40,967 bases of DNA from a virus. The DNA lies in IMG/VR virus record IMGVR_UViG_3300042369_000253, positions 1 to 40,967 of that record; one strand, given 5' to 3'. Position 1 is the stretch's first letter, and every line of letters begins with the position of its first letter. The notes under the pieces are model-generated. The model was given only the letters and a program-made list of their open reading frames with translations. It did no database searches and was not told where the DNA came from. Of the stretch, positions 1 to 7,337 are shown piece after piece. Made by a program: the position numbers and the translations under genes.

Positions 1-73
1 TGCTTCCGTTGGAGTTGAGTGAATAAAGTGGTGCGAAGTTTTTCATAATAAGTGTTTTCATTGTTGTTTTCAT
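1..73 (-). CDS. Partial CDS (5' end only), unknown, possibly ligase-like
   Basis: On the minus strand an open frame starts at an ATG (71-73) that overlaps the TGA of the preceding gene as ATGA and runs off the window edge after 24 codons. The visible peptide contains FAPLYSLNSNG; a similar 'LYxLxSxGK' opening is found, from memory, in some phage ATP-dependent DNA ligases, but this is too short to assign. Two further in-frame ATGs at 61 and 46 could be the true start. Coupling to the upstream gene is the main support that it is real. Confidence 0.4.
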   Translation of the reverse strand, partial: MKTTMKTLIMKNFAPLYSLNSNGS

Positions 74-390
74 TTGGTTCGGGTTTTACGATTCAAGTCC
101 TGATACGATGTGCTGATGATACATTTGATTCGTGGCATTTGAGTGACAAAGAGAGCAATAAGAGCATTGGCACGCTTGTATCCTCTAACAGAGAACGAAT
201 AGTCTCGTTCCTCGGACATAAAGCAATACCCGCTACCCTTCTCGGATTGTTTGAAGGTCTTTGGGAGTGTGTTCACAAGCATATCAAGTTTGTCCACTTG
301 TTTACTAGAAAAACTCAAATCGAATACTCGATTCTTGTTACGATGCGTTTCTTCTACTGATTTCATTGTTGGATTCATTATTGTTTTCAT
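70..390 (-). CDS. Hypothetical protein, 106 aa
   Basis: This is a short basic protein of unknown function. Its ATG (388-390) overlaps the TGA of the upstream gene (387-389) and its own TGA overlaps the next start, so it sits inside a translationally coupled minus-strand string with the AAA+ ATPase gene. In-frame ATGs at codons 1, 5 and 9 leave the exact start open. It has no clear motif, signal peptide or membrane segment; the middle (SGYCFMSEERDYSFSVRGYKRANAL) suggests a small folded domain. An overlapping plus-strand frame at 52-360 is rejected because it has no coupled neighbour. Confidence 0.55.
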   Translation of the reverse strand: MKTIMNPTMKSVEETHRNKNRVFDLSFSSKQVDKLDMLVNTLPKTFKQSEKGSGYCFMSEERDYSFSVRGYKRANALIALFVTQMPRIKCIISTSYQDLNRKTRTK

Positions 391-638
391 TGTTGAGTTT
401 CTGTTGGTTGTGCGAGTGTGAATAGAGTGTAATCTAATACAGGCAAGGTCATTGCCTTTTGGTACGAGTCGATCTGATGTTGCAATCCTGCAATGTTATC
501 TGTTGACATGGGAAACTCGGATCTGATTGTGCATAGTTCCGGCGTTCCGTCTTGGTAGTAGACTTCTCGAATCGTAAAGGTTTCTTGTTCATCTTCAATA
601 GATCGAATGATACGGTAGTTCCAATTTGAGTTTGGCAT
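387..638 (-). CDS. Conserved small phage protein, 83 aa
   Basis: The start at 638 (MPNSNWNYRIIRS) was chosen over an upstream in-frame ATG at 773 because the longer form would lie inside the AAA+ ATPase gene and because CTGAAAGATATAAA before 638 gives an AGAAAG-type ribosome site like those of other genes here. The pattern W-x-Y-R-I-x-R at the start, then IREVYYQDGTP, then a C-terminal KAMTLPVLDY, is one I recognise from small uncharacterised proteins spread widely in phages and bacteria ('NWNYRV... EVYYDEDGxP... PVL'). Function is unknown. It lies 10 bp downstream of the ATPase stop, probably on the same mRNA. Confidence 0.72.
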   Translation of the reverse strand: MPNSNWNYRIIRSIEDEQETFTIREVYYQDGTPELCTIRSEFPMSTDNIAGLQHQIDSYQKAMTLPVLDYTLFTLAQPTETQQ

Positions 639-648
639 TTTATATCTT

Positions 649-1911
649 TCAGAAAGGGCAAGTAGAAGAAACAGTAGGAACAGGAACTTCGACAGCATCG
701 GTCGAACCATTCGGCAAGATTTCTGCATCAATCTTGGTGTACGATGAAAAGAAAGACTGTTGAGTGGCATCATCGAAACGACTCAATGACATCTTGACTG
801 CTTTTGCTTTGTCACCGAACATGGCATACGCTTTGATGATGTTCAACAAGCGACGAGTACTGATGATTTCATCACACGCACCTTCTGCGAAGGTCTTGCG
901 AATCATAGCAGCCCATACAACAAGATTTTCCGAAAACGCTTCATCTTCCATTCCAAACTTCTTCATGAAGCGAGTAAGAATCTTGCGTTCGATTGCTTTT
1001 GGTGCATACTCTTGTTCAAGAGTGTAATCGAAACGATCCAACATTGCTTCGTTCATGACACGAGTACCAACAAAACGACCGTCATCACTTCCTTTGCCTT
1101 TTGTGTTTGCTGTTGCGAAGATCGTGAAACCTTCCTTCGGGGTCACCCATGTGTTGGTCTTCTTGAGATAAACACCCTTGCCTTCAAGAACAGATTGAAG
1201 ACACATCATCTTGTCCGATCCCAAATCAATTTCGTCCAAGAGAAGAATGCCACCACGCTTCATGCAACAAGTTACCGGCCCATCTTGCCAAATCATATCG
1301 CCGTTCTGCAAACGGTAACCACCAAAGAGATCATCTTCATCAGTTTCTGCGACGATGTTCACACGAAAACATTCTCGTCCAAGATCGGCACATACTTGCT
1401 CGATCATTGTTGTTTTGCCGTTGCCAGACAATCCTGTGATGAATACAGGTGAAAACATTCCTGTCTTGATGATTGCTTCAACATCCTTGTAATTTCCCCA
1501 CGCAACAAATTCAGGATTGATTGATGGAACAAGAGTCGAACGATCTCCGCCGGTCATTCCAAGCACTGCGGCCGCAGCCGGATCAATACTAGGTGATCCA
1601 ACAATAGGAGTCGGCAGATGAGTCGGTGTGAATCCTTTGAACTTTTTGATTACAGGTTTTGTTTTCATAATGGGTGGTGTTGGTGCAATGGTTGCTTGAA
1701 AGTTGACGATGGGTGGAAGTTGTGTAACTTCATCGACATGAAAATATCCACGGCCGGCATTGCGTGTCGGATCTTTTACAATCCATGCCGGTGGGCACGC
1801 TTTACCCATTAGGGAAGCGCAACGAACTAACACAGAACGAGACACGGGCGAAGTCTGTTGAATGGTGCGAAGTTGTGAAACAAACGATAACTGTTTTTGA
1901 GAGAGAGTCAT
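649..1911 (-). CDS. cobS-like: MoxR/CobS-type AAA+ ATPase
   Basis: This 420-aa AAA+ ATPase resembles the CobS cobaltochelatase subunit and MoxR chaperone-type ATPases. Visible motifs are Walker A GLSGNGKT (about 160-167), Walker B ILLLDE (about 222-227), the sensor-1 region FATANTKGKG (about 265-274) and an LDRF arginine-finger segment (about 291). Residues 1-65 form a separate domain ending in PAWIVK...RGY, followed by a Pro-rich linker (70-115). The start at 1911 (MTLSQKQ) is preferred to 1923 because the -10 element lies over the upstream ATG. Family members act with a vWA protein; the divergent gene at 2097 is exactly such a partner. CobS-like genes are common in marine T4-like phages, where a cobalamin role is unproven. 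A general protein-remodelling role is equally possible. Confidence 0.88.
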   Translation of the reverse strand: MTLSQKQLSFVSQLRTIQQTSPVSRSVLVRCASLMGKACPPAWIVKDPTRNAGRGYFHVDEVTQLPPIVNFQATIAPTPPIMKTKPVIKKFKGFTPTHLPTPIVGSPSIDPAAAAVLGMTGGDRSTLVPSINPEFVAWGNYKDVEAIIKTGMFSPVFITGLSGNGKTTMIEQVCADLGRECFRVNIVAETDEDDLFGGYRLQNGDMIWQDGPVTCCMKRGGILLLDEIDLGSDKMMCLQSVLEGKGVYLKKTNTWVTPKEGFTIFATANTKGKGSDDGRFVGTRVMNEAMLDRFDYTLEQEYAPKAIERKILTRFMKKFGMEDEAFSENLVVWAAMIRKTFAEGACDEIISTRRLLNIIKAYAMFGDKAKAVKMSLSRFDDATQQSFFSSYTKIDAEILPNGSTDAVEVPVPTVSSTCPF

Positions 1912-1921
1912 AAGTACTCCC

Positions 1922-1949
1922 ATCTTACCAAAAATTCGTTCTATGTCAA
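1922..1949 (-). promoter_or_regulatory. Sigma70-type promoter of the cobS-like gene
   Basis: Read on the minus strand: TTGACA (1944-1949), 16-nt spacer, TAAGAT (1922-1927), then 10 nt to the ATG at 1911. The stretch AGTACTTATGA around the start codon is identical to that of the divergent gene at 2097. Predicted 5' UTR is only a few bases. Confidence 0.65.
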
Positions 1950-1973
1950 GACCTATCCCAAAAAATCTTTTTT

Positions 1974-2038
1974 GTTATCGGACACCGTTATTGTAGTCTT
2001 GCCGGTAAAACACGCATAATGACAGTGCGTCCGATAAC
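1974..2038. repeat. Perfect 10-bp inverted repeat between cobS- and cobT-like genes
   Basis: GTTATCGGAC (1974-1983) and its exact reverse complement GTCCGATAAC (2029-2038) flank 45 bp in the middle of the divergent region. The two arms lie about 25 bp upstream of the cobS-like -35 box and about 20 bp upstream of the cobT-like -35 box. This symmetry suits a shared operator for a dimeric or looping regulator. Regulatory function is inference. Confidence 0.6.
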
Positions 2039-2057
2039 CATGTTTTCAAGTATTCTC

Positions 2058-2086
2058 TTGACAAGATGCAGACCTCTTGGTACAAT
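2058..2086 (+). promoter_or_regulatory. Sigma70-type promoter of the cobT-like gene
   Basis: TTGACA (2058-2063), 17-nt spacer, TACAAT (2081-2086), then 10 nt to the ATG at 2097. This is close to consensus. With +1 expected near 2093 the mRNA would have about a 4-nt leader. The longer reading frame beginning at 2019 would have to be translated through the promoter, so it is not used. Confidence 0.75.
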
Positions 2087-2096
2087 CGCAGTACTT

Positions 2097-4325
2097 ATGA
2101 GTCTCTCACCAAAATCTTCCGTCAATTCCGCATCGAAAGATATTCTTGCCCGCTTACTTGCAGGCGAAAATATCACAGTCGTTCATGATTCGCAGGCCAA
2201 TACTGCAATGTTTGAACCATCTACTCGCACACTCATTCTACCAACATGGGACAACATGACAAATGAAATCTACGATATGCTCGTAGGTCATGAAGTCGGT
2301 CATGCTTTGTTTACGCCATGGAATGATGACAACGACAAATCATCCGGCGCTTGGTGTATCGAAGCAGAACAGATTGCAGGAACTGCCCATGCCGCTACTT
2401 GCCATGGTTACATCAACATCATCGAAGATGCTCGCATCGAACGCTTGATCAAAGCAAAGTTTCCCGGCCTTCGCCGTGACTTCTTTATGGCTTATGAAGA
2501 CTTCGTGAAGCGTGATTTCTTTGGACTAGAACAACATATCAAGAGCGGAAAATCTTTCAAAGATTTACCCCTGATCGACCGAATCAATGTCCACTTCAAG
2601 GTCGGGACTTGCGGCGATTCCAAAATGACATTCAATTCAATGGAAAAGACTTTTGTGGATCGCACAGAGACTGCTACTACTTTCGATGATGTTATCGAAA
2701 TCGTTCGTGATTTGTGGGAATACGAGTCCAAGCAACAAGGAAATGCACCCGAACAAGCAACACAAAAGATGCCGAAAGCTGCATCGAGTGATGGTGAACC
2801 CGGCGAAAGTAGTGGTGAACCTGGCGATCAGTCGGGTGATTCATCGAAGAAAGCAAGTAATAAAACTGGTTCGACGAGAGATTACAGCACAAAAGCACCA
2901 CTTCCAAGTAAAACACAAAAGAACTTTGACGAAATGGTCGAAAAGAGTTTCAAAAGTGATGCAGACAAGGTGTTTTATCAAAATCTGCCGCAGTTCAATG
3001 CAAAAGCTACAATCGAATCGTGCAAATCAATCGACGATATGATGAATGCCTTTTATCAAGGTTCTACACCACAATACAAAGCAGAAATTGACTCCCTTCG
3101 ATTGAAGGCAAAAGAAACATTAGAGGACTTTACCAAAACATCAAGACCAAACATCTCATTGATGAATAAGCAATTTGAATTGAAGAAAGCGGCAGATGCT
3201 TCCAAACGAAACTCGATTCGCAAGACCGGCTTGCTCGATTGTGTTCGTGTTGTCAATTACAAAACAAGTGATGATATTTTTCGTCGCAACATGATTGTCA
3301 AAGATGGCAAGAATCATGGTCTTGTGATGTATATTGATTGGTCGGGGTCGATGTCAGGTTGTTTGTTGGACACAGTTCGTCAGTTGACTCAACTTGTTTT
3401 CTTTTGCAAGAAACAAAATATTCCATTTCAGGTATATGCTTTCTCTAGTGTAATGCCGGATGAGTTTCAAATCACTGATGCAACACAAAGATCATGGGTT
3501 CGTCGAGATGCTTCGTTGGATCATAAAACAAACGATCCAAGTTCTTACAGAGAGTTCATGCACGATTTCAAGTTGTTGAATCTGATTTCATCCGATCTCA
3601 AGTCCAATGAGTTCAAACGAGCATTGGAAAATATGTACATGATGGCTTTATCGAATACAGGAAGCGGACATTATTATTGCATTCCTGATCGACTTCGACT
3701 TGCATCCACTCCACTAGACGAAGCGATTTTGGCTGCTTGCACTATGGTGCCGGAGTTCAAAAGAAATAACAAGTTGCAAGTCGTTCATACTATTTTCTTG
3801 ACTGACGGTGAAACATCCGGCGGAGTGAGACAATACACAAAGCGAACACCTTCTTTCTTTCGAGATAAGAAAACTCACAAGGATTACAAAATCATTGGAA
3901 ATTCTACTGATACTTTGATTCGGATTCTTCGTGAAAAAACTGAATCAAATGTCATCGGGTTTTATATTTACAGTGGTCGAAGTCTTCGCACTAGCGACTT
4001 GGACAAGTATCTTCGTTCATATTATTGTCCTGAAAGTGGTGATCGTGTGTGGGATAGGACTTCTACTTCGATGGAACTAGAATCAAAACAATTGAAATCG
4101 TACAAAGAGAATGGTTTTATGATGGTCAATCCAAAATCTACCGGCTACAGCGCAGAATATATCATCAAATCATCTGATATGTCAATTGATGATTCTAATG
4201 TGTTCGATACTCTTGGAGCGCATGCTACCATCAGTAATATCAAACAAGCATTTATACAAACATCACACAAGAGAATGAAATCACGAACCATGTTGATCAA
4301 CTTCATTGACATGATTTCAAAATAA
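2097..4325 (+). CDS. cobT-like: CobT-like protein: HExxH metallopeptidase-like domain plus vWA/MIDAS domain
   Basis: This 742-aa protein has three parts. The N-terminal part carries GHEVGHALF (HEVGH about 65-69) and, 40 residues on, EDARIE (about 110-115), the spacing and residues of a zinc gluzincin site. Residues about 221-274 are a low-complexity Ser/Gly/Glu/Lys linker. The C-terminal half is a von Willebrand A domain with the MIDAS motif DWSGSMSG (about 414-421) and a later TIFLTDGETSG. The start at 2097 follows a strong promoter by 10 nt, and an earlier in-frame ATG at 2019 is upstream of that promoter. It is divergent from the AAA+ gene; AAA+/vWA pairs (CobS-CobT, MoxR-vWA) form insertion or remodelling machines. 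Phage relatives are usually labelled cobalamin biosynthesis CobT; the metallopeptidase reading is my inference. Confidence 0.86.
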   Translation: MSLSPKSSVNSASKDILARLLAGENITVVHDSQANTAMFEPSTRTLILPTWDNMTNEIYDMLVGHEVGHALFTPWNDDNDKSSGAWCIEAEQIAGTAHAATCHGYINIIEDARIERLIKAKFPGLRRDFFMAYEDFVKRDFFGLEQHIKSGKSFKDLPLIDRINVHFKVGTCGDSKMTFNSMEKTFVDRTETATTFDDVIEIVRDLWEYESKQQGNAPEQATQKMPKAASSDGEPGESSGEPGDQSGDSSKKASNKTGSTRDYSTKAPLPSKTQKNFDEMVEKSFKSDADKVFYQNLPQFNAKATIESCKSIDDMMNAFYQGSTPQYKAEIDSLRLKAKETLEDFTKTSRPNISLMNKQFELKKAADASKRNSIRKTGLLDCVRVVNYKTSDDIFRRNMIVKDGKNHGLVMYIDWSGSMSGCLLDTVRQLTQLVFFCKKQNIPFQVYAFSSVMPDEFQITDATQRSWVRRDASLDHKTNDPSSYREFMHDFKLLNLISSDLKSNEFKRALENMYMMALSNTGSGHYYCIPDRLRLASTPLDEAILAACTMVPEFKRNNKLQVVHTIFLTDGETSGGVRQYTKRTPSFFRDKKTHKDYKIIGNSTDTLIRILREKTESNVIGFYIYSGRSLRTSDLDKYLRSYYCPESGDRVWDRTSTSMELESKQLKSYKENGFMMVNPKSTGYSAEYIIKSSDMSIDDSNVFDTLGAHATISNIKQAFIQTSHKRMKSRTMLINFIDMISK

Positions 4326-4335
4326 GAAAGAACAT

Positions 4336-5199
4336 ATGACTATATCACATACCGCTCTAACATCTGATCATCCACATCCCTTACTTAAATATAATCGAAT
4401 TATGCCATCCGATGTTCTTTCGGTAATCGCAGAGGATAGATTGTATTCTGGCATAGCCGGAACAGATCAAATGGTTGCGATTCTAAATCCAAAGCCATCA
4501 GATATTGACGAATTGAAACAACTTATTGGAATAACTCAACACAATGTTACAGGATTGTGGTATTACCATCCAAATAAGCCGTGGACGAAGAACCTTACAC
4601 TAGAAACGGCAGTCGATACAATCAATAAGTTTCACTGCTTTGTTGGATTTTCTTCTGAAGCTTTAGTGTATGCTACATCAGATATTACAAACAAACATAT
4701 TTGTAATTTTGGTGATATGGTTGTTTGTAACTCTCAAGGCAATTTAGAATATGATTGGATATTACAAACTCTAAAGGTTTATGGAAATGTTCCATCAGAT
4801 GGTTCACTTTCGACCAACATTAAATACTATGAATTGGTCAAACCGAATATGCTTTCATATCTCTTTATGAAAGTTGAGGCTAAAAGTAATGACCAATCAT
4901 CGAACCCTACGGTGTTCATGTATCAAGAACATGATGATCTTCGATTTTCCTGTTTTCAAGCAGACCTAGAATACTCACGAGAGTTTTGGAAAGGTCTTGC
5001 TATGGATGGTTACAGACAATCACATACTAATCAAGTAACGATAATGCCACGAAATATGCAAAAGTCGTTACGCCGAGTGCATGATATGAGAATGGACTAT
5101 TACGAAGTGCAAAATGAAAAAAGAAGACTAAAAAAAGAATCGTTTGAAAAAGAAGCAAGAATGGTTGAAGAATTATATGCAATGAGGGAGACCGTATAA
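4336..5199 (+). CDS. Hypothetical protein, 287 aa
   Basis: No family recognised. The protein is soluble-looking, with aromatic-rich segments (LWYYHPNKPWTKN near residue 75) and a strongly charged helical tail (residues about 240-287, KRRLKKESFEKEARMVEELY) that could form a coiled coil. It starts 10 bp after the cobT-like stop behind AAGAAAGAACAT, the same AGAAAG-type ribosome site seen elsewhere here, and probably shares the cobT-like mRNA. The next gene begins 1 bp after its stop. Confidence 0.65.
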   Translation: MTISHTALTSDHPHPLLKYNRIMPSDVLSVIAEDRLYSGIAGTDQMVAILNPKPSDIDELKQLIGITQHNVTGLWYYHPNKPWTKNLTLETAVDTINKFHCFVGFSSEALVYATSDITNKHICNFGDMVVCNSQGNLEYDWILQTLKVYGNVPSDGSLSTNIKYYELVKPNMLSYLFMKVEAKSNDQSSNPTVFMYQEHDDLRFSCFQADLEYSREFWKGLAMDGYRQSHTNQVTIMPRNMQKSLRRVHDMRMDYYEVQNEKRRLKKESFEKEARMVEELYAMRETV

Positions 5200-5200
5200 T

Positions 5201-5485
5201 ATGAAAAACAAAACATTTATAAAAATCAGCTGTGACGAATTGAATTGTCAGGAGAGTTTTGCAGTTCCACTCTCATTTGCTTTGACAAATGGATATAAAG
5301 TTGTTGCCGTAATTCAATCTTCAAAAGAAACAGAGTCATTTCCTGTATATGTGTATGATACTAATGGGCATCCTGTTTCGTTCAAAGATGATAATACTGT
5401 TAGACATGATACTAAACTAAAAGAATTGATTGAGATTATTACATGGGCAGATTCTGTAAAAGCTCCAATGGAAACGGCAAAATGA
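5201..5485 (+). CDS. Hypothetical protein, 94 aa
   Basis: This is a small protein of unknown function. Its ATG follows GAGGGAGACCGTATAAT, which places a good Shine-Dalgarno sequence inside the 3' end of the preceding gene and argues for coupled translation. It has two Cys near the N-terminus (SCDELNC) and an alternating beta-type pattern (YKVVAVIQS, FPVYVYD), suggesting a small beta fold. Its TGA overlaps the next start as ATGA. Confidence 0.6.
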   Translation: MKNKTFIKISCDELNCQESFAVPLSFALTNGYKVVAVIQSSKETESFPVYVYDTNGHPVSFKDDNTVRHDTKLKELIEIITWADSVKAPMETAK

Positions 5486-5730
5486 ATATGCCTAATAATG
5501 AAGATGATCAAGAAAATATGAATCATGTAAATGAGTTCATAGAAGAACTGAACAAAATAGTTTCACAAGAAATGGAAAACACAATCGAAACGCTAATTAA
5601 AAATAATTGCGCCGAGATACTGACCGATGAGGCAGGAAGATTTAGCTATCGCCTAACAAAATTAGGCAGAGAAATGTATGAGACGGAAACAGGCTTGCCG
5701 GCTCCTACATATGATATTTATTTGAAATAA
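5482..5730 (+). CDS. Hypothetical protein, 82 aa
   Basis: The start at 5482 (MNMPNNEDD) overlaps the upstream stop as ATGA behind GGAAACGG; an in-frame ATG at 5443 lies deep inside the previous gene and is less likely. The protein is acidic at the N-terminus and mostly helical. The segment AEILTDEAGRFSYRLTKLGREMYE resembles the 'x-L-T-x-x-G' wing of small winged-helix or phage regulatory proteins, but this is only a hint. No function assigned. Confidence 0.55.
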   Translation: MNMPNNEDDQENMNHVNEFIEELNKIVSQEMENTIETLIKNNCAEILTDEAGRFSYRLTKLGREMYETETGLPAPTYDIYLK

Positions 5731-5735
5731 GCCTA

Positions 5736-5763
5736 TTGACAAAAACAGAAAGAACCATATACT
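5736..5763 (+). promoter_or_regulatory. Sigma70-type promoter before the acidic-protein gene
   Basis: TTGACA (5736-5741), 16-nt spacer, TATACT (5758-5763). The ATG at 5764 directly follows the -10 box and would lie upstream of +1. The in-frame ATG at 5770 sits exactly where +1 is expected, so a leaderless message starting with Met3 of the long frame is plausible. Confidence 0.65.
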
Positions 5764-6117
5764 ATGGCAATGAACCCAACACAAACTAGCACTTACACCG
5801 AAGCACCAACATTCAATGAAAGGAATGAAATGCCCAAATGGGACGATGAAACGGATTTAGACGGCACCGATGATTTAGACGAAGATAAAGAAGGAGATGT
5901 AACAGACGATATTGATTCTGATGATATCGACTCTGAAGAAATCTTTGAAGACAACGAGGATGACATTAGACAAGATGATGACGATGATGATCTCATGTGG
6001 GGAGATGATGATGATGACGAAGTGAATGGAAGATACTTCAATGTGGATGGTGGAGATGTGAGCGAATATGCTCAAGTCTTATTGGCTCGTTTAGATAGTC
6101 GTGGATACTTCGTTTAA
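5764..6117 (+). CDS. Highly acidic Asp/Glu-rich protein, 117 aa
   Basis: Residues about 22-85 are almost entirely Asp and Glu with scattered Gly, Ile and Leu (for example DQDDDDDDLMWGDDDDDE-like runs), giving an extreme negative charge. The last 25 residues (NVDGGDVSEYAQVLLARLDSRGYFV) look like a small ordered tail. Such composition can mimic DNA or bind basic proteins, as known for some phage anti-restriction or nucleoid-binding inhibitors; no specific relative is recognised. The true start may be the ATG at 5770, which lies exactly at the expected +1 of the promoter at 5736. The repetitive GAT/GAA codons also produce a spurious Ser-rich frame on the other strand. Confidence 0.65.
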   Translation: MAMNPTQTSTYTEAPTFNERNEMPKWDDETDLDGTDDLDEDKEGDVTDDIDSDDIDSEEIFEDNEDDIRQDDDDDDLMWGDDDDDEVNGRYFNVDGGDVSEYAQVLLARLDSRGYFV

Positions 6118-6133
6118 CTTACAAGGATAATAT

Positions 6134-6457
6134 ATGAATACAATGATTCAACAACCTCAATTTAGTCTTTCAACTCTGAAACCAAATCAAATCTTATTTT
6201 TAGAATGGATTTATACAGAACAACTCAAACAATTCAAAGCTACATCAGCAGCCATAAGTAATCCATCATTTTCTAGGCAATATCTAAAAACTATTGCCAA
6301 GTTAAATGGTATGTCATGGGCTCCTGCTTGGATTGTAAAAAATGTCAATCGCATTCAATCAAGGGGATTCTATAACATCCCCGAATATTCTGAATGGGTA
6401 ATGATTCACGAATCAAAACAAACCACAACACCTAACAATAATGAAACGGCAATCTAA
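6134..6457 (+). CDS. Stand-alone copy of the cobS-like N-terminal domain, 107 aa
   Basis: The core reads L-x-x-x-Q, then a helical stretch ending SW-APAWIVKN-x-NR-x-x-SRGFYNIPE. The cobS-like ATPase of this window has the same layout in its first 65 residues: CPPAWIVKD-x-TR-x-x-GRGYFHVDE. The shared PAWIVK-x3-R-x3-RG(F/Y) signature indicates a paralogous domain without the ATPase. It may be a substrate or partner-binding module that competes with or supplements the ATPase's own domain; that role is inference. An AAGGATAATAT ribosome site precedes the ATG 16 bp after the acidic-protein gene. Confidence 0.68.
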   Translation: MNTMIQQPQFSLSTLKPNQILFLEWIYTEQLKQFKATSAAISNPSFSRQYLKTIAKLNGMSWAPAWIVKNVNRIQSRGFYNIPEYSEWVMIHESKQTTTPNNNETAI

Positions 6458-6459
6458 AT

Positions 6460-6858
6460 ATGTCTATTGAAATTATTATCAATGAAGGAAAAGGATCGAA
6501 ACTTTGGAAGTGGGCTTCAGGTATGACTGAAGAACAATTTGTTTCTTGGTGGACGGATATGCGTGATCGAGAATATATTAAATACTATTTCAATATCAAA
6601 GCATTAGATGGTAAGTTAACACCATTCACTCCACCAAATACAGAGAAGACTGCGGCACAAAGAATGCCGGGTGATCCATCAGGATACACACCCTATTACT
6701 ACTGTCACTTCAATGAAATGGAAGACTCATTTATCGCAATCAACACAGAAAAGATTTACTATACACCAACCAGTCGCCGTGATTGGCGTGAACTATGGTC
6801 GGATTGGATGGCCAAACGACCGATTAAACCAAGAAATGGATATCAAAATGCCCGATGA
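6460..6858 (+). CDS. Hypothetical protein, 132 aa
   Basis: No family recognised. The protein is rich in Trp and Tyr (KLWKWASGMTEEQFVSWWTDMRD at the start, GYTPYYYCHFNEMED in the middle, RDWRELWSDWM at the end), consistent with a compact soluble fold. It starts 2 bp after the preceding stop. The stretch GAAACGGCAA just upstream also occurs before the start at 5482. The stop overlaps the next gene. Confidence 0.6.
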   Translation: MSIEIIINEGKGSKLWKWASGMTEEQFVSWWTDMRDREYIKYYFNIKALDGKLTPFTPPNTEKTAAQRMPGDPSGYTPYYYCHFNEMEDSFIAINTEKIYYTPTSRRDWRELWSDWMAKRPIKPRNGYQNAR

Positions 6859-7081
6859 TACAAAACCCGTAATCAAATTAACAATGACCTTTGAATGTGC
6901 CACAATCGAAAGTGGTTTAGAATTTGCCGAAGAAGCATATCAGAACTTTTTCTATAAAACATATCAAGATCCATCCGATAAAGGCATAGTTCATCCTAAA
7001 ATGTTGAATTGGGCATTATCTGAAAATGGAGTAGATACATTCCAAATGGATATTTCTACCCCAACGGAAACAGATGGATAA
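6848..7081 (+). CDS. Hypothetical protein, 77 aa
   Basis: The frame is open from 6671, but everything before about 6836 lies inside the previous gene. I use the ATG at 6848 (MPDDTKPVIKLTM), with the ATG at 6836 (MDIKMPDD) as the alternative. The protein is acidic with an alternating N-terminal strand (VIKLTMTFECATI) and a helical middle (LEFAEEAYQNFFYKTY). Unknown function. Its end overlaps the next start by 8 bp. Confidence 0.5.
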   Translation: MPDDTKPVIKLTMTFECATIESGLEFAEEAYQNFFYKTYQDPSDKGIVHPKMLNWALSENGVDTFQMDISTPTETDG

Positions 7082-7337
7082 GACATTATCTGCCTTTGGA
7101 TATGATAAAGCATTCCTTGGCGTATTTGATCGTGTTGGTCAACCAACAGTATTTGTATATGATTATGACAAATGTGTCGAATTGCTAATGATTAGTGGAA
7201 ATATGTCCCACGAAGATGCCGAAGAATATATGCAGTTTAATGTTGTCGGCGCGTGGGTTGGCACTGGCACTCCTGCATTTCTAAAATTGTGTTCTATCGA
7301 AGACGCAATAGAGAATATGGCAGAAGATAATGATTGA
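7074..7337 (+). CDS. Conserved phage protein, 87 aa
   Basis: The sequence AFLGVFDRVGQPTVFVYDYDKCVELLM, then MSHEDAEEYMQFNVVGAWVGTGTPAF, is a pattern I recognise from small uncharacterised proteins in many phages and some bacteria ('GVG...pvavYD..kc...Lm...gms.eeA.E...fNv.GA.VG..TP.f'). No activity is known. It overlaps the preceding gene and is followed by a strong promoter that begins inside its last codons. Confidence 0.72.
   Translation: MDKTLSAFGYDKAFLGVFDRVGQPTVFVYDYDKCVELLMISGNMSHEDAEEYMQFNVVGAWVGTGTPAFLKLCSIEDAIENMAEDND

Noticed and set aside
649-1911. Direct proof of cobalamin biosynthesis by the phage
   Set aside because: CobS-like similarity alone does not show chelatase function, and no CobN or other pathway gene is present in the window.
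2019-2096. N-terminal extension of the cobT-like protein from the ATG at 2019
   Set aside because: The extension covers a near-consensus -35/-10 pair (2058-2086) and has no ribosome site; the family-like sequence starts after 2097.
5793-6075. Minus-strand Ser-rich and Ile-rich frames opposite the acidic protein
   Set aside because: They are complements of GAT/GAA repeats, have no ribosome sites and lie against the direction of the surrounding operon.
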